From Paraliobacillus quinghaiensis (lineage in GTDB: Bacteria > Bacillota > Bacilli > Bacillales > Amphibacillaceae), in assembly GCF_003426025.1 (NCBI RefSeq), contig NZ_QJSH01000010.1, forward strand, positions 55,781-119,780: a stretch of 64,000 bases of DNA, read 5' to 3'. Made by a program: the position numbers and the translations under genes. The notes beneath the pieces are model-generated. The model saw only the letters and a list, made by a program, of their open reading frames with translations. It searched no databases and had not been told where the DNA came from. Below are positions 9,009-17,098 of the stretch, in pieces; within the stretch, counting starts at the first letter, position 1, and every line of letters begins with the position of its first letter.

Positions 9009-10193
9009 TTAGGCTGTCCGTCCATTTTTAATTAGTAATGTAATATAAATCAACATCGACGCTAAAACAGAAACTGCAGCAGCTAAATAAATGATGCTAT
9101 AACCAAAACTTGCTGCGATTAGTCCGAATGTCATTGCCCCGACACCAACTCCAAGATCAAACGATGCAAAGAACGTAGCATTAGCCATTCCTTTTCGATT
9201 GGCGGCGGCTTCGTTAACAGCCCAAGCTTGTAAGGCGGGTTGGACACTTCCAAATCCTAATCCGTATAGTGCAGCTGCAATAAATAGAACAGTTGCGTTT
9301 GGTAACCAAACTAACAGAAGCATAGCCCCGATAATAAGGGAAGTCCCCGGTATAAATACTGCAATATGTCCTTTTAAATCATATAATTTTCCTGCAAATG
9401 ATCGTGATATCATTAAAAATAAGGCGAAGAACAGAAAGTAAATCTCAATCCCTTCGATTCCTTTTTGTGCAGTATATAAAGGGAGGAAAGAGGCAATTCC
9501 GCCAAATGTAACAGTAATGAAAAATAGTAAAGAAGCAGGTTTAACCGCACTTTTTTCAAAGAAGTCAAATTTAATCGTTGCTGCTTTACTTTCGGACTGT
9601 TCGACCTTTTTATATCGAATCTGAGTAGATAGTAAGAATGCGACGAGCCCAAGCGAAGCACAGATTAAAAATAACTGGGAAAAGCTAATCATTCCAACTA
9701 AGGTTAACCCTAAGGTAGGTCCAAGTGCTAATGCAAAGTTACCGGATAATCCGAAGTAACCCATTCCTTCACCACGTCGTTTTTGTGGAATTAAATCAGT
9801 TGCAATTGTTCCAGTTGCAGTCGTCGAGAACCCCCAACCTATACCTTGTGCCATCCGCATGATAATTAGAAATCCAATTGCACCAATAATGGAATAGGAT
9901 GCAACAGATAATACGAAGATCCCGAGTCCAAGCATATAAACAAATTGACGTCCTTTTGATTCTAAGGCATGTCCAGCATAAGGTCGAAATAATAGTGCGG
10001 AAAAGGTGAATATGCCGGTAACTACCCCAATTAACTGGTCACTACCACCGAGATGCTGCACAAATAATGGAATAGTAGGCAAGGTCATTTGAAAGCCGAG
10101 AAAAATAAAAAAGTTTGCCGCACAAATCAGGGCAAAGTCTTTTGTCCAAATCTTTTCTTTATCTATTGTTTGTGTTTCTGTATATTCTGCCAT
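9009..10193 (-). CDS. MFS transporter, probable drug/metabolite exporter
   Basis: A 394-residue protein with about 12 hydrophobic segments. It has an MFS motif A-like loop in the 2-3 region (GHALESKGRQFVYMLGL) and MAQGIGWGFSTTATGTIATDLIPQKRRGEGMGYFG-type sequence in the 4-5 region (motif C-like GxxxGPxxG at about 155-165). It resembles multidrug or sugar-efflux carriers of the YfkF/YwoG type. The substrate cannot be told. GGAGAC stands before the ATG. Its 3' end is duplicated at 7452-7658. Transcription ends at the shared hairpin 8971-9006. Confidence 0.85.
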   Translation of the reverse strand: MAEYTETQTIDKEKIWTKDFALICAANFFIFLGFQMTLPTIPLFVQHLGGSDQLIGVVTGIFTFSALLFRPYAGHALESKGRQFVYMLGLGIFVLSVASYSIIGAIGFLIIMRMAQGIGWGFSTTATGTIATDLIPQKRRGEGMGYFGLSGNFALALGPTLGLTLVGMISFSQLFLICASLGLVAFLLSTQIRYKKVEQSESKAATIKFDFFEKSAVKPASLLFFITVTFGGIASFLPLYTAQKGIEGIEIYFLFFALFLMISRSFAGKLYDLKGHIAVFIPGTSLIIGAMLLLVWLPNATVLFIAAALYGLGFGSVQPALQAWAVNEAAANRKGMANATFFASFDLGVGVGAMTFGLIAASFGYSIIYLAAAVSVLASMLIYITLLIKNGRTA

Positions 10194-10256
10194 AGTAGTC
10201 TCCTTCTTTCCTTCGACACTCGAAATATATTATACACAAGTTTAGGAGGTTTTGAA

Positions 10257-10478
10257 ATGAAACAGCCTATATGTTTGGAAATTGTCATTATTGGAGGTGA
10301 GCTGATGTGGATTGGGCGATCGAGAGTTGTATTCCGACGATTTCAGAGATTATTCGGCGAAAATGAGAATTATCCGGCGGAAATCGAATTAATTCGGCGA
10401 TCTCAAGCATTATTCGGCGAAACCATCAATTATTCAGCGAAGTCACCCAAATCCGATCCAAAAAGCAATTCAAAGTAA
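10257..10478 (+). CDS. doubtful 73-residue frame running through a 20-bp repeat array
   Basis: A consensus AGGAGG precedes ATG 10257, and a second GGAGGTGA precedes in-frame ATG 10305, so translation is possible. The C-terminal two thirds of the frame (RRFQRLFGENENYPAEIE and on) is simply the six-unit 20-bp repeat read through. Because 20 is not a multiple of 3, successive units are read in different frames, which argues against a selected protein. More likely the repeat inserted into or behind a former short gene. Confidence 0.2.
   Translation: MKQPICLEIVIIGGELMWIGRSRVVFRRFQRLFGENENYPAEIELIRRSQALFGETINYSAKSPKSDPKSNSK
10331..10450 (+). repeat. array of six 20-bp units (TATTCGGCGA type)
   Basis: Units begin at 10331, 10351, 10371, 10391, 10411 and 10431, exactly 20 bp apart. 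Each has a conserved half like TATTCGGCGA and a variable half (for example AAATGAGAAT). The same unit recurs in reverse complement at 11821-11920, on the other side of the NERD gene. Confidence 0.85.
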
Positions 10479-10502
10479 AAGGTTCCGGCACACTGGAACC
10501 TA
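10476..10502 (-). terminator. terminator of the NERD gene
   Basis: Read on the minus strand, GGTTCC, 8-nt loop and GGAACC are followed by TTTTACTTT. Confidence 0.55.
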
Positions 10503-10508
10503 ACAGCC

Positions 10509-11465
10509 TCAAATAACCCCATCCAATATGTAATAGGAGTCCTTTGTTGTCCCTACTTTCTGGATTTTAGGATGATGAAGAATTCTTTTTGTGACAGAAC
10601 TAGATTGCAGTCCTAAAAATTCGCGAGCCTCTTTGTTCGTTATTTGATTATTATATAGAATCGCATATTCCTGGAGTGCATTTAATTGAGCATTTCGATT
10701 TTTGGACTTACATTTCGGGCAACTCCAATTACTATGCAGACGATCTAACATTACATCTTTGCAAGATGGACACCAAACGCCTTTCTTAATATTAAACGGA
10801 TTAATCTCGTATTTTTCGATCACATTATATTCTCTTGGGCTGTGGTTTTTCTTCAAGATAGTAGCAAGCAAACGTAATTCCTCTATCTGATAAGACTGCT
10901 TCTGCCGACTGTACAAAACCTCATCCATCCTTCTAGGTAAATGTTGGTTTACCATGATATCAATAGTATCGTTCTCTTCAAGGTTAAGTATCACCTTTGG
11001 ATGCGTAAAAGAAACAATGCAGTGAATCTCCAAAGGTGTATATCCCAGCGCCATGATATAGTGCTGCAATCGCTGTTTTTGAGCATGCGCTTGGGCCATA
11101 GGATCACTGAATGCTTCACTAATCCCATCAAGTGTCCGAATCATCTGTCCAGCACGATTGAAGCTTATTTCCCCTTTGAAATTCTTAGCCTCAATAATGA
11201 AACAAATCTTTGAGGTTAATATGAGTGCATCAATTTGAAAGTAACTACCAGACTCGGGGAGTCGCAATCCGTATAAAATAAATGCATCATCTAAATCAAC
11301 CAATTTCAAATAATAATCTAGAGAACTTTCACCAAAATATCCGCTAGATACCTTCCCGTATAATTCATCTAACTTCTGAAAATTAGGATCACGCCGCATT
11401 AGCCTAGCCATTAGAACTTCTAATTGTCGTAGTTCAGCCGTTTTCTCGCAAGGTAATATTATCAA
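10509..11465 (-). CDS. NERD-domain protein with zinc ribbon (nuclease-related)
   Basis: TTG start 7 nt after AAGGAG. Residues about 35-150 form a NERD (nuclease-related) domain: SSLDYYLKLVDLDDAFILYG, then FQIDALILTSKICFIIEAKNFKG with the Asp...Glu-x-Lys (D, E-A-K) core of the PD-(D/E)xK-like nuclease fold. A CPSC...CPKC zinc ribbon lies at about 232-252, followed by a helical winged-helix-like tail. NERD proteins are thought to act on DNA, but no reaction has been proved for this group in general. The gene is monocistronic and bracketed by oppositely oriented 20-bp repeat arrays. Confidence 0.8.
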   Translation of the reverse strand: MIILPCEKTAELRQLEVLMARLMRRDPNFQKLDELYGKVSSGYFGESSLDYYLKLVDLDDAFILYGLRLPESGSYFQIDALILTSKICFIIEAKNFKGEISFNRAGQMIRTLDGISEAFSDPMAQAHAQKQRLQHYIMALGYTPLEIHCIVSFTHPKVILNLEENDTIDIMVNQHLPRRMDEVLYSRQKQSYQIEELRLLATILKKNHSPREYNVIEKYEINPFNIKKGVWCPSCKDVMLDRLHSNWSCPKCKSKNRNAQLNALQEYAILYNNQITNKEAREFLGLQSSSVTKRILHHPKIQKVGTTKDSYYILDGVI

Positions 11466-11820
11466 TGAAAAACTCCTTTCTTATCAAGGGTGTGGGTAAT
11501 TGAAAAAGGGCATAAGTGAGTGTACTTAAAAGAAATTTGAAAATTACTGAAGTTGGTCGTAGAAGTTTAGGTGTAGTGTAATAATCTAGTTTAGCGCAAA
11601 TCAAATAATTGGTGGGAATACAGTATTACTTAGGGATGTGTAAATATAAAATTGGTTGATTTGAAAGGTGAGAGGGAATCATGCTGATGTAAAGCTTGTA
11701 TTAACGGGTTTGGCGTGGTTAATATTGTAATTATAAGTTACTATTCTAAAAAAATCCAGCAAATTACGACATTTCATAAAAAATCAATTCTAATTAAATT
11801 TTAACCGCTCTATTTAGGTG
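11466..11820. other. intergenic stretch, no gene seen
   Basis: About 355 bp of AT-rich sequence upstream of the NERD gene. Many stops in all frames; no hairpin or RNA family recognised. It must contain the NERD promoter, which I could not place confidently. Confidence 0.5.
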
Positions 11821-11920
11821 TTTTCGCTGAATAATTTCCATTTTCGCCGGATAATTCTCAATTTCGCCGAATAACGCTCAAGATGGCTGAATAAATTAAA
11901 AAGTCGCCGAATAATCAACT
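11821..11920 (-). repeat. array of five 20-bp units, inverted relative to the array at 10331
   Basis: Units start at 11821, 11841, 11861, 11881 and 11901, each resembling TTTCGCCGAATAA plus a variable half. The period is exactly 20 bp and the sense is the reverse complement of the array at 10331-10450. Confidence 0.85.
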
Positions 11921-11948
11921 CAACGTCACGCCACGCCGAATACAACAA

Positions 11949-11978
11949 AAGTAGCCCCGCCAACCAAAGCGGAGCCTC
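11949..11978 (-). terminator. probable terminator of corA
   Basis: On the minus strand GGCTCCGC and GCGGGGCT pair imperfectly, followed by ACTTTTG. Confidence 0.45.
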
Positions 11979-11987
11979 CTACAAATA

Positions 11988-12941
11988 CTAAAACCATCCT
12001 TTTCGCTTAAACCACAAATACATCACGACAGCCATTACACCCATTACACCCAGTACAACAAAATAACCATATTCCCATTCCAGTTCTGGCATATTAACAA
12101 AGTTCATTCCATAAATACCAGCAATAAAAGTGAGTGGTGCGAAAATAGAAGTGATAATAGTCAAGACTTTCATCACTTCATTCGTTTGGTGTGAGTTCAA
12201 CGATAAGTAATTATCACGTATATCATTTGCTATTTCACGATTCGATGCAACCATCTCTGATAGTTTTAATAAATGATCATACACATCAGTAAAATAGGCG
12301 CGCCGTTCCTTTAACCCTGTCAAATGACTCGAATTTAACATTCGATAAAACAGATCGCGCATTGGATTAATCGTATGTCGTAATTGTAAAAGCTGGTGCC
12401 TAATATCAAATAACCTATCCAATAGGACAGACATTGCTTCTTCGTTTGGATTATCTTCCACTTCATTTAGCTGATCCTCTAATTCATAAATAAGCGGGAA
12501 ATAGTGATCAACGATCTTATCAGAAATCTCATAGAATATCCGATAAGGGCCCCAATTATCAATATCTTTTGCCTGCATTTTAATCAGGCGTTCCCACACT
12601 TGTGATACTTGCCTTGAAGGTTGTTTATGAAACGTGACAATATAATCTTCATGAAGGAAAAAATCATGTTCTTGTTGTGACAAATCCTTAGGGTCTATTG
12701 CATACATGATGAAAAAACTAAATGCATCATAGTAATCTAACTTAGCTCGTTGCAACTGTTGTAGACAGTCTTCAATTGCTAACGGATGAAAATGCAGGCT
12801 TTCTGAAAGGTGGATAACTTCTGTGTCTGTTGGTTGATTAAAATCAATCCAGTACCATGCATAGTCACCTTGTTGTAATCCCTCAATGGAATCCAACTTT
12901 ATAAGATTATTGTATTTATCTACTGCTAAAATGTCGATCAT
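11988..12941 (-). CDS. corA: CorA family Mg2+/Co2+ transporter
   Basis: The start chosen is ATG 12941 (protein MIDILAVDKYNN...), 7 nt after AGGTGG; the upstream extension to 13004 has no site. The 317-residue protein matches usual CorA length: a long cytoplasmic alpha/beta and helical funnel domain, then two membrane helices at the C-terminus. The hallmark GMN sits in IAGIYGMNFVNMPELEW at the loop after the first helix, and the protein ends with basic KRKGWF. CorA forms a pentameric divalent cation channel. It is monocistronic. Confidence 0.93.
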   Translation of the reverse strand: MIDILAVDKYNNLIKLDSIEGLQQGDYAWYWIDFNQPTDTEVIHLSESLHFHPLAIEDCLQQLQRAKLDYYDAFSFFIMYAIDPKDLSQQEHDFFLHEDYIVTFHKQPSRQVSQVWERLIKMQAKDIDNWGPYRIFYEISDKIVDHYFPLIYELEDQLNEVEDNPNEEAMSVLLDRLFDIRHQLLQLRHTINPMRDLFYRMLNSSHLTGLKERRAYFTDVYDHLLKLSEMVASNREIANDIRDNYLSLNSHQTNEVMKVLTIITSIFAPLTFIAGIYGMNFVNMPELEWEYGYFVVLGVMGVMAVVMYLWFKRKGWF

Positions 12942-13013
12942 CGACTGCCACCTGCCTCTATATGTAGTGTAGTATAGCCAGCAAAGATAGACAAGTAATC
13001 GCATTTCAAGAAA

Positions 13014-13041
13014 AATAAAAACGGCTTTTAGCCGTTTTTAT
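13014..13041 (-). terminator. terminator of the PilZ gene
   Basis: AAAAACGGCT/AGCCGTTTTT stem (about 13017-13039) overlaps the stop codon of the PilZ gene; the complement gives a T-tract on the minus strand. Confidence 0.75.
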
Positions 13042-13394
13042 TGGGGTGCATATTGGTGTTCATTTATGTAGGTATCATAGGAGTGCATAAATTGAAAAAA
13101 GTCGTAGTCGGACGTAATAATTTTCAATCCATAGTGGTAGGTATCAGGATCCTCTTTTTTCCAAATGATTTCGCCGCAAATGCGGTTAGTTGGTGAAAAC
13201 AAACTTACTTGCAATTTAATTGTATCTCCAACGGAAAACGCTGTCATAGAAGAAAAACGTAACCCTTGTAACCCTATGTTGTGTATAACAATCTTACTAT
13301 CCTTTTGTAACAAGCATGATCCATCAGCTACTTGAATCGAAGCATTAATTACGGGAGGATTTGAAAAATGTGCACGAGCATACATTCTGGGCAT
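13038..13394 (-). CDS. PilZ-like domain protein (c-di-GMP binding candidate)
   Basis: ATG at 13394 follows AAGGGAAC; the longer frame begins inside that site. The 118-residue product is a single beta-barrel domain of PilZ type. The conserved strand IHNIGLQGLRFSS corresponds to the family D/NxSxxGxxF motif, and the later GEIIWKKEDPDTYHYGLKI matches the C-terminal PilZ strand. The N-terminal RxxxR arm is not clear (RMYAR, residues about 3-7, is a candidate), so nucleotide binding is plausible but not certain. An EAL phosphodiesterase and a c-di-GMP riboswitch lie 6-7 kb away, showing that this signal is used in the cell. Confidence 0.65.
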   Translation of the reverse strand: MPRMYARAHFSNPPVINASIQVADGSCLLQKDSKIVIHNIGLQGLRFSSMTAFSVGDTIKLQVSLFSPTNRICGEIIWKKEDPDTYHYGLKIITSDYDFFQFMHSYDTYINEHQYAPQ

Positions 13395-13563
13395 CAAAAT
13401 AGTTCCCTTCAATTAGAAAATTTTACTACTTAAACATATCGATAATGATATTCAATGTCAATGACAATTTGGTGAATATTTGGAAAGTTTTTGCGGTAAA
13501 CAAAACAGGCTAGTTGAAAAATTGAGAGGCTCTGCCAAGGTAAAGTGGAGCCTCTTATTATAT

Positions 13564-14034
13564 TCAATACGCATTTACTTCCAATCTATTTAAATCAATC
13601 ACACGTTGATTACTACTACCTCGAAACTTTAATGTTAAATCCCGTTTTGCTAAGACAAACGGACCATCAACTAAGACATCGCAGTAGCTGAGTAATTTGC
13701 GTTTTGCTTTATCTTCAGAATGTTGCAGCTGCTCAAGGGTATAACCACTGTATGCCCAAATGTGTTTGCCTAATTCCTTTAAGCGGCGTGCCACTTGAGC
13801 AACCTCCTCTGCTTGGAAGAAAGGTTCTCCACCTGAGAGTGTTACATCAGTTAACGGATTAGTTGCGACTTCCTCAACAACTTGATCTACTGTCATTTCT
13901 GTTCCATTTCGAATATTCCAGCTAGCAGGGTTATGACATCCCTCGCAAAAGTGGGGACACCCTGCAAAAAAAATAACCGTACGAAGTCCATCGCCATCAA
14001 CAACGGAATCGTGAATAATATTCATTACCTTCAT
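13564..14034 (-). CDS. nrdG: anaerobic ribonucleotide reductase activating protein
   Basis: A 156-residue radical-SAM activase. Cys26, Cys30 and Cys33 (CPHFCEGC) hold the 4Fe-4S cluster, followed by TLSGGEPFFQ for SAM binding. It makes the glycyl radical on NrdD. Its start overlaps the nrdD stop by 4 nt (ATGA), so the two are translationally coupled. Length is normal. Confidence 0.95.
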   Translation of the reverse strand: MKVMNIIHDSVVDGDGLRTVIFFAGCPHFCEGCHNPASWNIRNGTEMTVDQVVEEVATNPLTDVTLSGGEPFFQAEEVAQVARRLKELGKHIWAYSGYTLEQLQHSEDKAKRKLLSYCDVLVDGPFVLAKRDLTLKFRGSSNQRVIDLNRLEVNAY

Positions 14035-15965
14035 GAAGGATCCACACGTTCTATTGTGTCAAAAATAGATAACTGATCATCCTCACGCATTTTGCTCTGA
14101 TGTTTCACACGTTGACTTTCTTCTGCGCGTTTTGCGGAATTCCACTTTTTCATATCCCCAACCAAGTAACCAGTAATCCGTCTAATTCGCTCAACTTTAT
14201 CTTCATCAGAAGTATCACAGCTCGGGCACGCATTATCAATAATGCCGGTGTAGCCACAGCTTGTACAACGATCAACGGGGTGGTTAATCGACCCATAACC
14301 AAAATCACTTTCACCCATTGTTTTGACTAATTTATCTAGTGCTTTCGTATTTTTAGATACATCACCATCACACTCGACATAAGAGATGTGACCACCATTA
14401 CAGAATTTGTGGAACGCGCCTTCTTTTCTAATTTTATCAATTGCTTTGATCTTGTAATAGACAGGCACATGGAATGAGTTCGTATAATAGGTACGCTCTG
14501 TTACACCAGGAATCACACCAAATTCAGCTTGATCTCTCTTTGTAAATCGACCTGATAAGCCTTCCGCAGGTGTTGCGATCAAAGAAAAGTTCAAATCATA
14601 AAAGATTGCAGCTTGATCTACTTTATTACGCATGTGCTCAACAATCCGATATCCCAAACGAAATGCCTCTTCTGATTCACCATGATGCTCGCCAATTAAT
14701 GCAACAAGCGCCTCTGCTAATCCAATAAAACCAATGCTCAATGTACCATGTTTTAGAACATCTTCTAACGTATCATTCGCTTCAAGCGTCTCACTACCTA
14801 ACCAAACGTTTTGTCCATATAAAAAGGAGAAGTGTTGTGCTTGTTTTTTTATTTGGAACTGGTAGCGTTCTAATAATTGTTTGATTGTCAGTTCCATATA
14901 ATCTTCTAGTTTCTCAAAAAAAGCATTTTCACTATTAGTCGTTAAGGCAATCTTAACTAGATTAATTGAAGTGAAGGATAAATTACCGCGCTGGATACCA
15001 TTTTCTTCGCCATGACGATTGCCCATTACCCGTGTACGACAACCCATATAGGCAACCTCTGATTCTGGTGTGCCATTATAATATTGTCCGTTAAATGTAG
15101 AATCAATAAAACTAAAGTTAGGGAATAGACGCTTTGCTGTTGTCTCAAGTGCTAATTGATATAAATCATAGTTAGGCTCGTCCACTTCAAAATTAATACC
15201 TTTTTTCATTTTAAAGATTTGAATTGGGAAAATTGGTGTTTCGCCATTTCCGAGACCTGCTTTGGTTGCAAGTAAGATATTTTTCACTAATAAGCGGCCT
15301 TCTGCTGAAGTATCTGTACCATAATTAATCGATACGAATGGTACTTGTCCACCTCCACGAGAATGCATGGAATTACAGTTATGCACGAATGCTTCACATG
15401 CTTGATAGACTGCACGATCTGTTTCTTCCCATGCAATTCTTTCAATCTCTTCTGCCTGGTAGGTAGTTTCATAGCCTGCTAGACGCTTTTTATGTTTTAG
15501 ATATGTTTTGTGTACATATGGTGCTAGGTCATAATCAAACATGGGGTAGCTCTGGCCGCCATGTTGCATGTTTTGGTTGGATTGGAAGACAATCGATGCG
15601 AGTGCCATTGCGCTCACAATGTCATTCGGTTCACGCATATAACCATGTCCTGTATTAAAACCATCTTTTAAAATAGCGCCAAGCGGAATCTGACAACAAG
15701 TCGTTGTTCCAGTTGGCATGAAATCTAAATCATGTGGATGGATGAAATTTTCCTCGATTGCTTCTGTTACGTCTGCACCTAGCATCATTTTTTTGGCATA
15801 ATGCTTGGCAGCTTCTGATGCGAATTTTGACATTTGCCCCATTGGAGATTGCCCATCGACATTGGCATTTTCCTGAATAAGGTCTTGATTACTTGCGTCG
15901 ACAATTTCGTTTAATGATGCTAAAAGTGCATCTTCAGTTGATTTGGTTAGAGTTGTTGTGTGCAT
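14031..15965 (-). CDS. nrdD: anaerobic ribonucleoside-triphosphate reductase (class III)
   Basis: ATG 15965 lies 8 nt after GGAG; the GTG at 15974 overlaps that site. The 644-residue enzyme reduces NTPs to dNTPs without oxygen. Visible motifs are MGCRTRVMGN, QRGNLSFTSINL, a Cys4 zinc site in CTSCGYTG...ACPSC, and the C-terminal glycyl radical loop RRITGYLVGD (Gly about residue 599). There is no N-terminal ATP-cone of the long type; the N-terminus starts directly with TKSTEDALLASL. It forms an operon with nrdG and has NrdR-like boxes upstream. Confidence 0.95.
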   Translation of the reverse strand: MHTTTLTKSTEDALLASLNEIVDASNQDLIQENANVDGQSPMGQMSKFASEAAKHYAKKMMLGADVTEAIEENFIHPHDLDFMPTGTTTCCQIPLGAILKDGFNTGHGYMREPNDIVSAMALASIVFQSNQNMQHGGQSYPMFDYDLAPYVHKTYLKHKKRLAGYETTYQAEEIERIAWEETDRAVYQACEAFVHNCNSMHSRGGGQVPFVSINYGTDTSAEGRLLVKNILLATKAGLGNGETPIFPIQIFKMKKGINFEVDEPNYDLYQLALETTAKRLFPNFSFIDSTFNGQYYNGTPESEVAYMGCRTRVMGNRHGEENGIQRGNLSFTSINLVKIALTTNSENAFFEKLEDYMELTIKQLLERYQFQIKKQAQHFSFLYGQNVWLGSETLEANDTLEDVLKHGTLSIGFIGLAEALVALIGEHHGESEEAFRLGYRIVEHMRNKVDQAAIFYDLNFSLIATPAEGLSGRFTKRDQAEFGVIPGVTERTYYTNSFHVPVYYKIKAIDKIRKEGAFHKFCNGGHISYVECDGDVSKNTKALDKLVKTMGESDFGYGSINHPVDRCTSCGYTGIIDNACPSCDTSDEDKVERIRRITGYLVGDMKKWNSAKRAEESQRVKHQSKMREDDQLSIFDTIERVDPS

Positions 15966-15981
15966 TAACCTCACTCCTATT

Positions 15982-16027
15982 ACAATATATAGTGCTTATG
16001 TATGAATTTAAAATCTATATCTAGTGT
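15982..16027 (-). promoter_or_regulatory. tandem NrdR-like boxes upstream of nrdDG
   Basis: Read on the minus strand, ACACTAGATATAGATT (about 16011-16026) and GCACTATATATTGTA (about 15981-15995) both fit the NrdR box ACACWATATATWGTGT. Their matching positions are 32 bp apart, three helical turns, as is usual for this repressor, and they lie 15-60 bp from the start codon. Confidence 0.65.
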
Positions 16028-16750
16028 ACGGTGATTAGTCTAGCATGAAAATCAAATTAAAAACTGTGCTTAATATCACAATTGATTAAAAAGATTTTTA
16101 GCTTGATTTGTTGTAGTAGAGGGAAAGCACGTGGATTTTCGGCATAAATTGATAAATATTATTCACAGAAATTTCATAATAGGGTATATATAACTATACG
16201 AACTTTTTAACGTAGTGTTTGATCGTAGGGGGGCTGCAGGAAACGTGATACTATTGAATGCGCGAGCCTGTTATCTACCCAACCATAGGAGTCATCCATT
16301 TGCTTACTTGCGCTAGTTAGTGGACCTAATCATGGATTAACATAATACTCAATAAGCTTTTATGCTACTAAAGTGATCTATACTGCATTATTATATTTCT
16401 TAGACTAAACTAGCGTATCAAATGAAATTGACGACACTCCTCGGAAATACAGTTCGATTTCCTTCGTGCGATGTGAGTTCATTGAAGCATTCCTTGTCCT
16501 GCAGGAACAGCGCGAGCTGAAGATCCACTCGGAAGCGTTCTTTGGGCCTGCGGTTACTCGGCCCACGAAAACATTGCTTCCCAGTTAGCTGAAGCCGTGG
16601 GACTGCGATTACTCACCCCATCATAAAGCCCTGCCTGCGTAAAGGGAGTTAATTTCATTTGAGAAGCGGATGAGAAGGCTACTTCGTACCTATAATCTAG
16701 TCTGTATATTAAGAAGCAACAATGTTTGAGAAAAGAGTATACGCGCACAA
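16028..16750. other. non-coding stretch with a GC-richer inverted-repeat element
   Basis: No convincing gene on either strand. From about 16400 to 16715 the base composition is richer in G+C than the neighbours. Its ends match in inverted sense: TCAAATGAAATT followed by a CTCC block on the left and its complement GGAG...AATTTCATTTGA on the right. Outside these, TTTCTTAGACTA pairs loosely with TAGTCTGTATATTAAGAA. It looks like a small non-autonomous element or interspersed repeat. A 64-residue frame at 16554-16748 crosses it and is rejected. Confidence 0.45.
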
Positions 16751-16756
16751 GAAAGA

Positions 16757-16788
16757 ACGGATTCGGTAGGCATCCGAATCCGTTCCGT
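16757..16788 (-). terminator. terminator of the DUF1540 gene
   Basis: AACGGATTCGG and CCGAATCCGTT form an 11-bp stem; the minus-strand tail is TCTTTCTTG. Confidence 0.8.
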
Positions 16789-16802
16789 TAAAGAAGGTTA
16801 TG

Positions 16803-16958
16803 CTAATGGTGTGGTTCGAAAGTTTGACAATCAGTTTCTTCTTGATTGGCAGCCTTTTTACCATGATGGCTCACCACATAAATGGAATTTGCACTACAAT
16901 GGTTTTCTTTCGCCCAGTACTTACAATTCTGCACCTCACATAGTACATCTTCAGCCAA
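16803..16958 (-). CDS. DUF1540 small cysteine-rich protein
   Basis: A 51-codon gene starting with TTG, 8 nt after a perfect AGGAGG. The product has the DUF1540 pattern: VLCEVQNCKYW (Cys-x4-Cys), NHCSANSIYV, then TDCQTF near the C-terminus, four conserved Cys in all, suggesting a small metal-binding knuckle. Bacillaceae and clostridia carry several such proteins; some are found in spores, but the role is not established. The opposite strand frame at 16811-17152 is its shadow. A terminator follows the stop. Confidence 0.85.
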   Translation of the reverse strand: MAEDVLCEVQNCKYWAKENHCSANSIYVVSHHGKKAANQEETDCQTFEPHH

Positions 16959-17046
16959 AGCACCCGCCTCCTACACCACTAGCATCCGTCAGAAAAGCAA
17001 AAACATGTACGCTAAATTTTGGTAGGAAAATTTTATTGCAACCAAA

Positions 17047-17080
17047 AAAGAGTGGAAAGCTTATAATAGCTCTCCACCCT
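17047..17080 (-). terminator. terminator of the zinc-ribbon operon
   Basis: On the minus strand GTGGAGAGCT, ATTATA loop, AGCTTTCCAC, then TCTTTTTT. Confidence 0.85.
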
Positions 17081-17098
17081 GTATCTCATAAGAAAATA

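Noticed and set aside
10331..10450. CRISPR array
   Set aside because: Regular spacing, but units of 20 bp with only about 10 conserved bases and no cas genes; it is a short tandem repeat.
16554..16748. 64-residue minus-strand frame
   Set aside because: Crosses the inverted-repeat element, has no ribosome binding site and no protein-like pattern.
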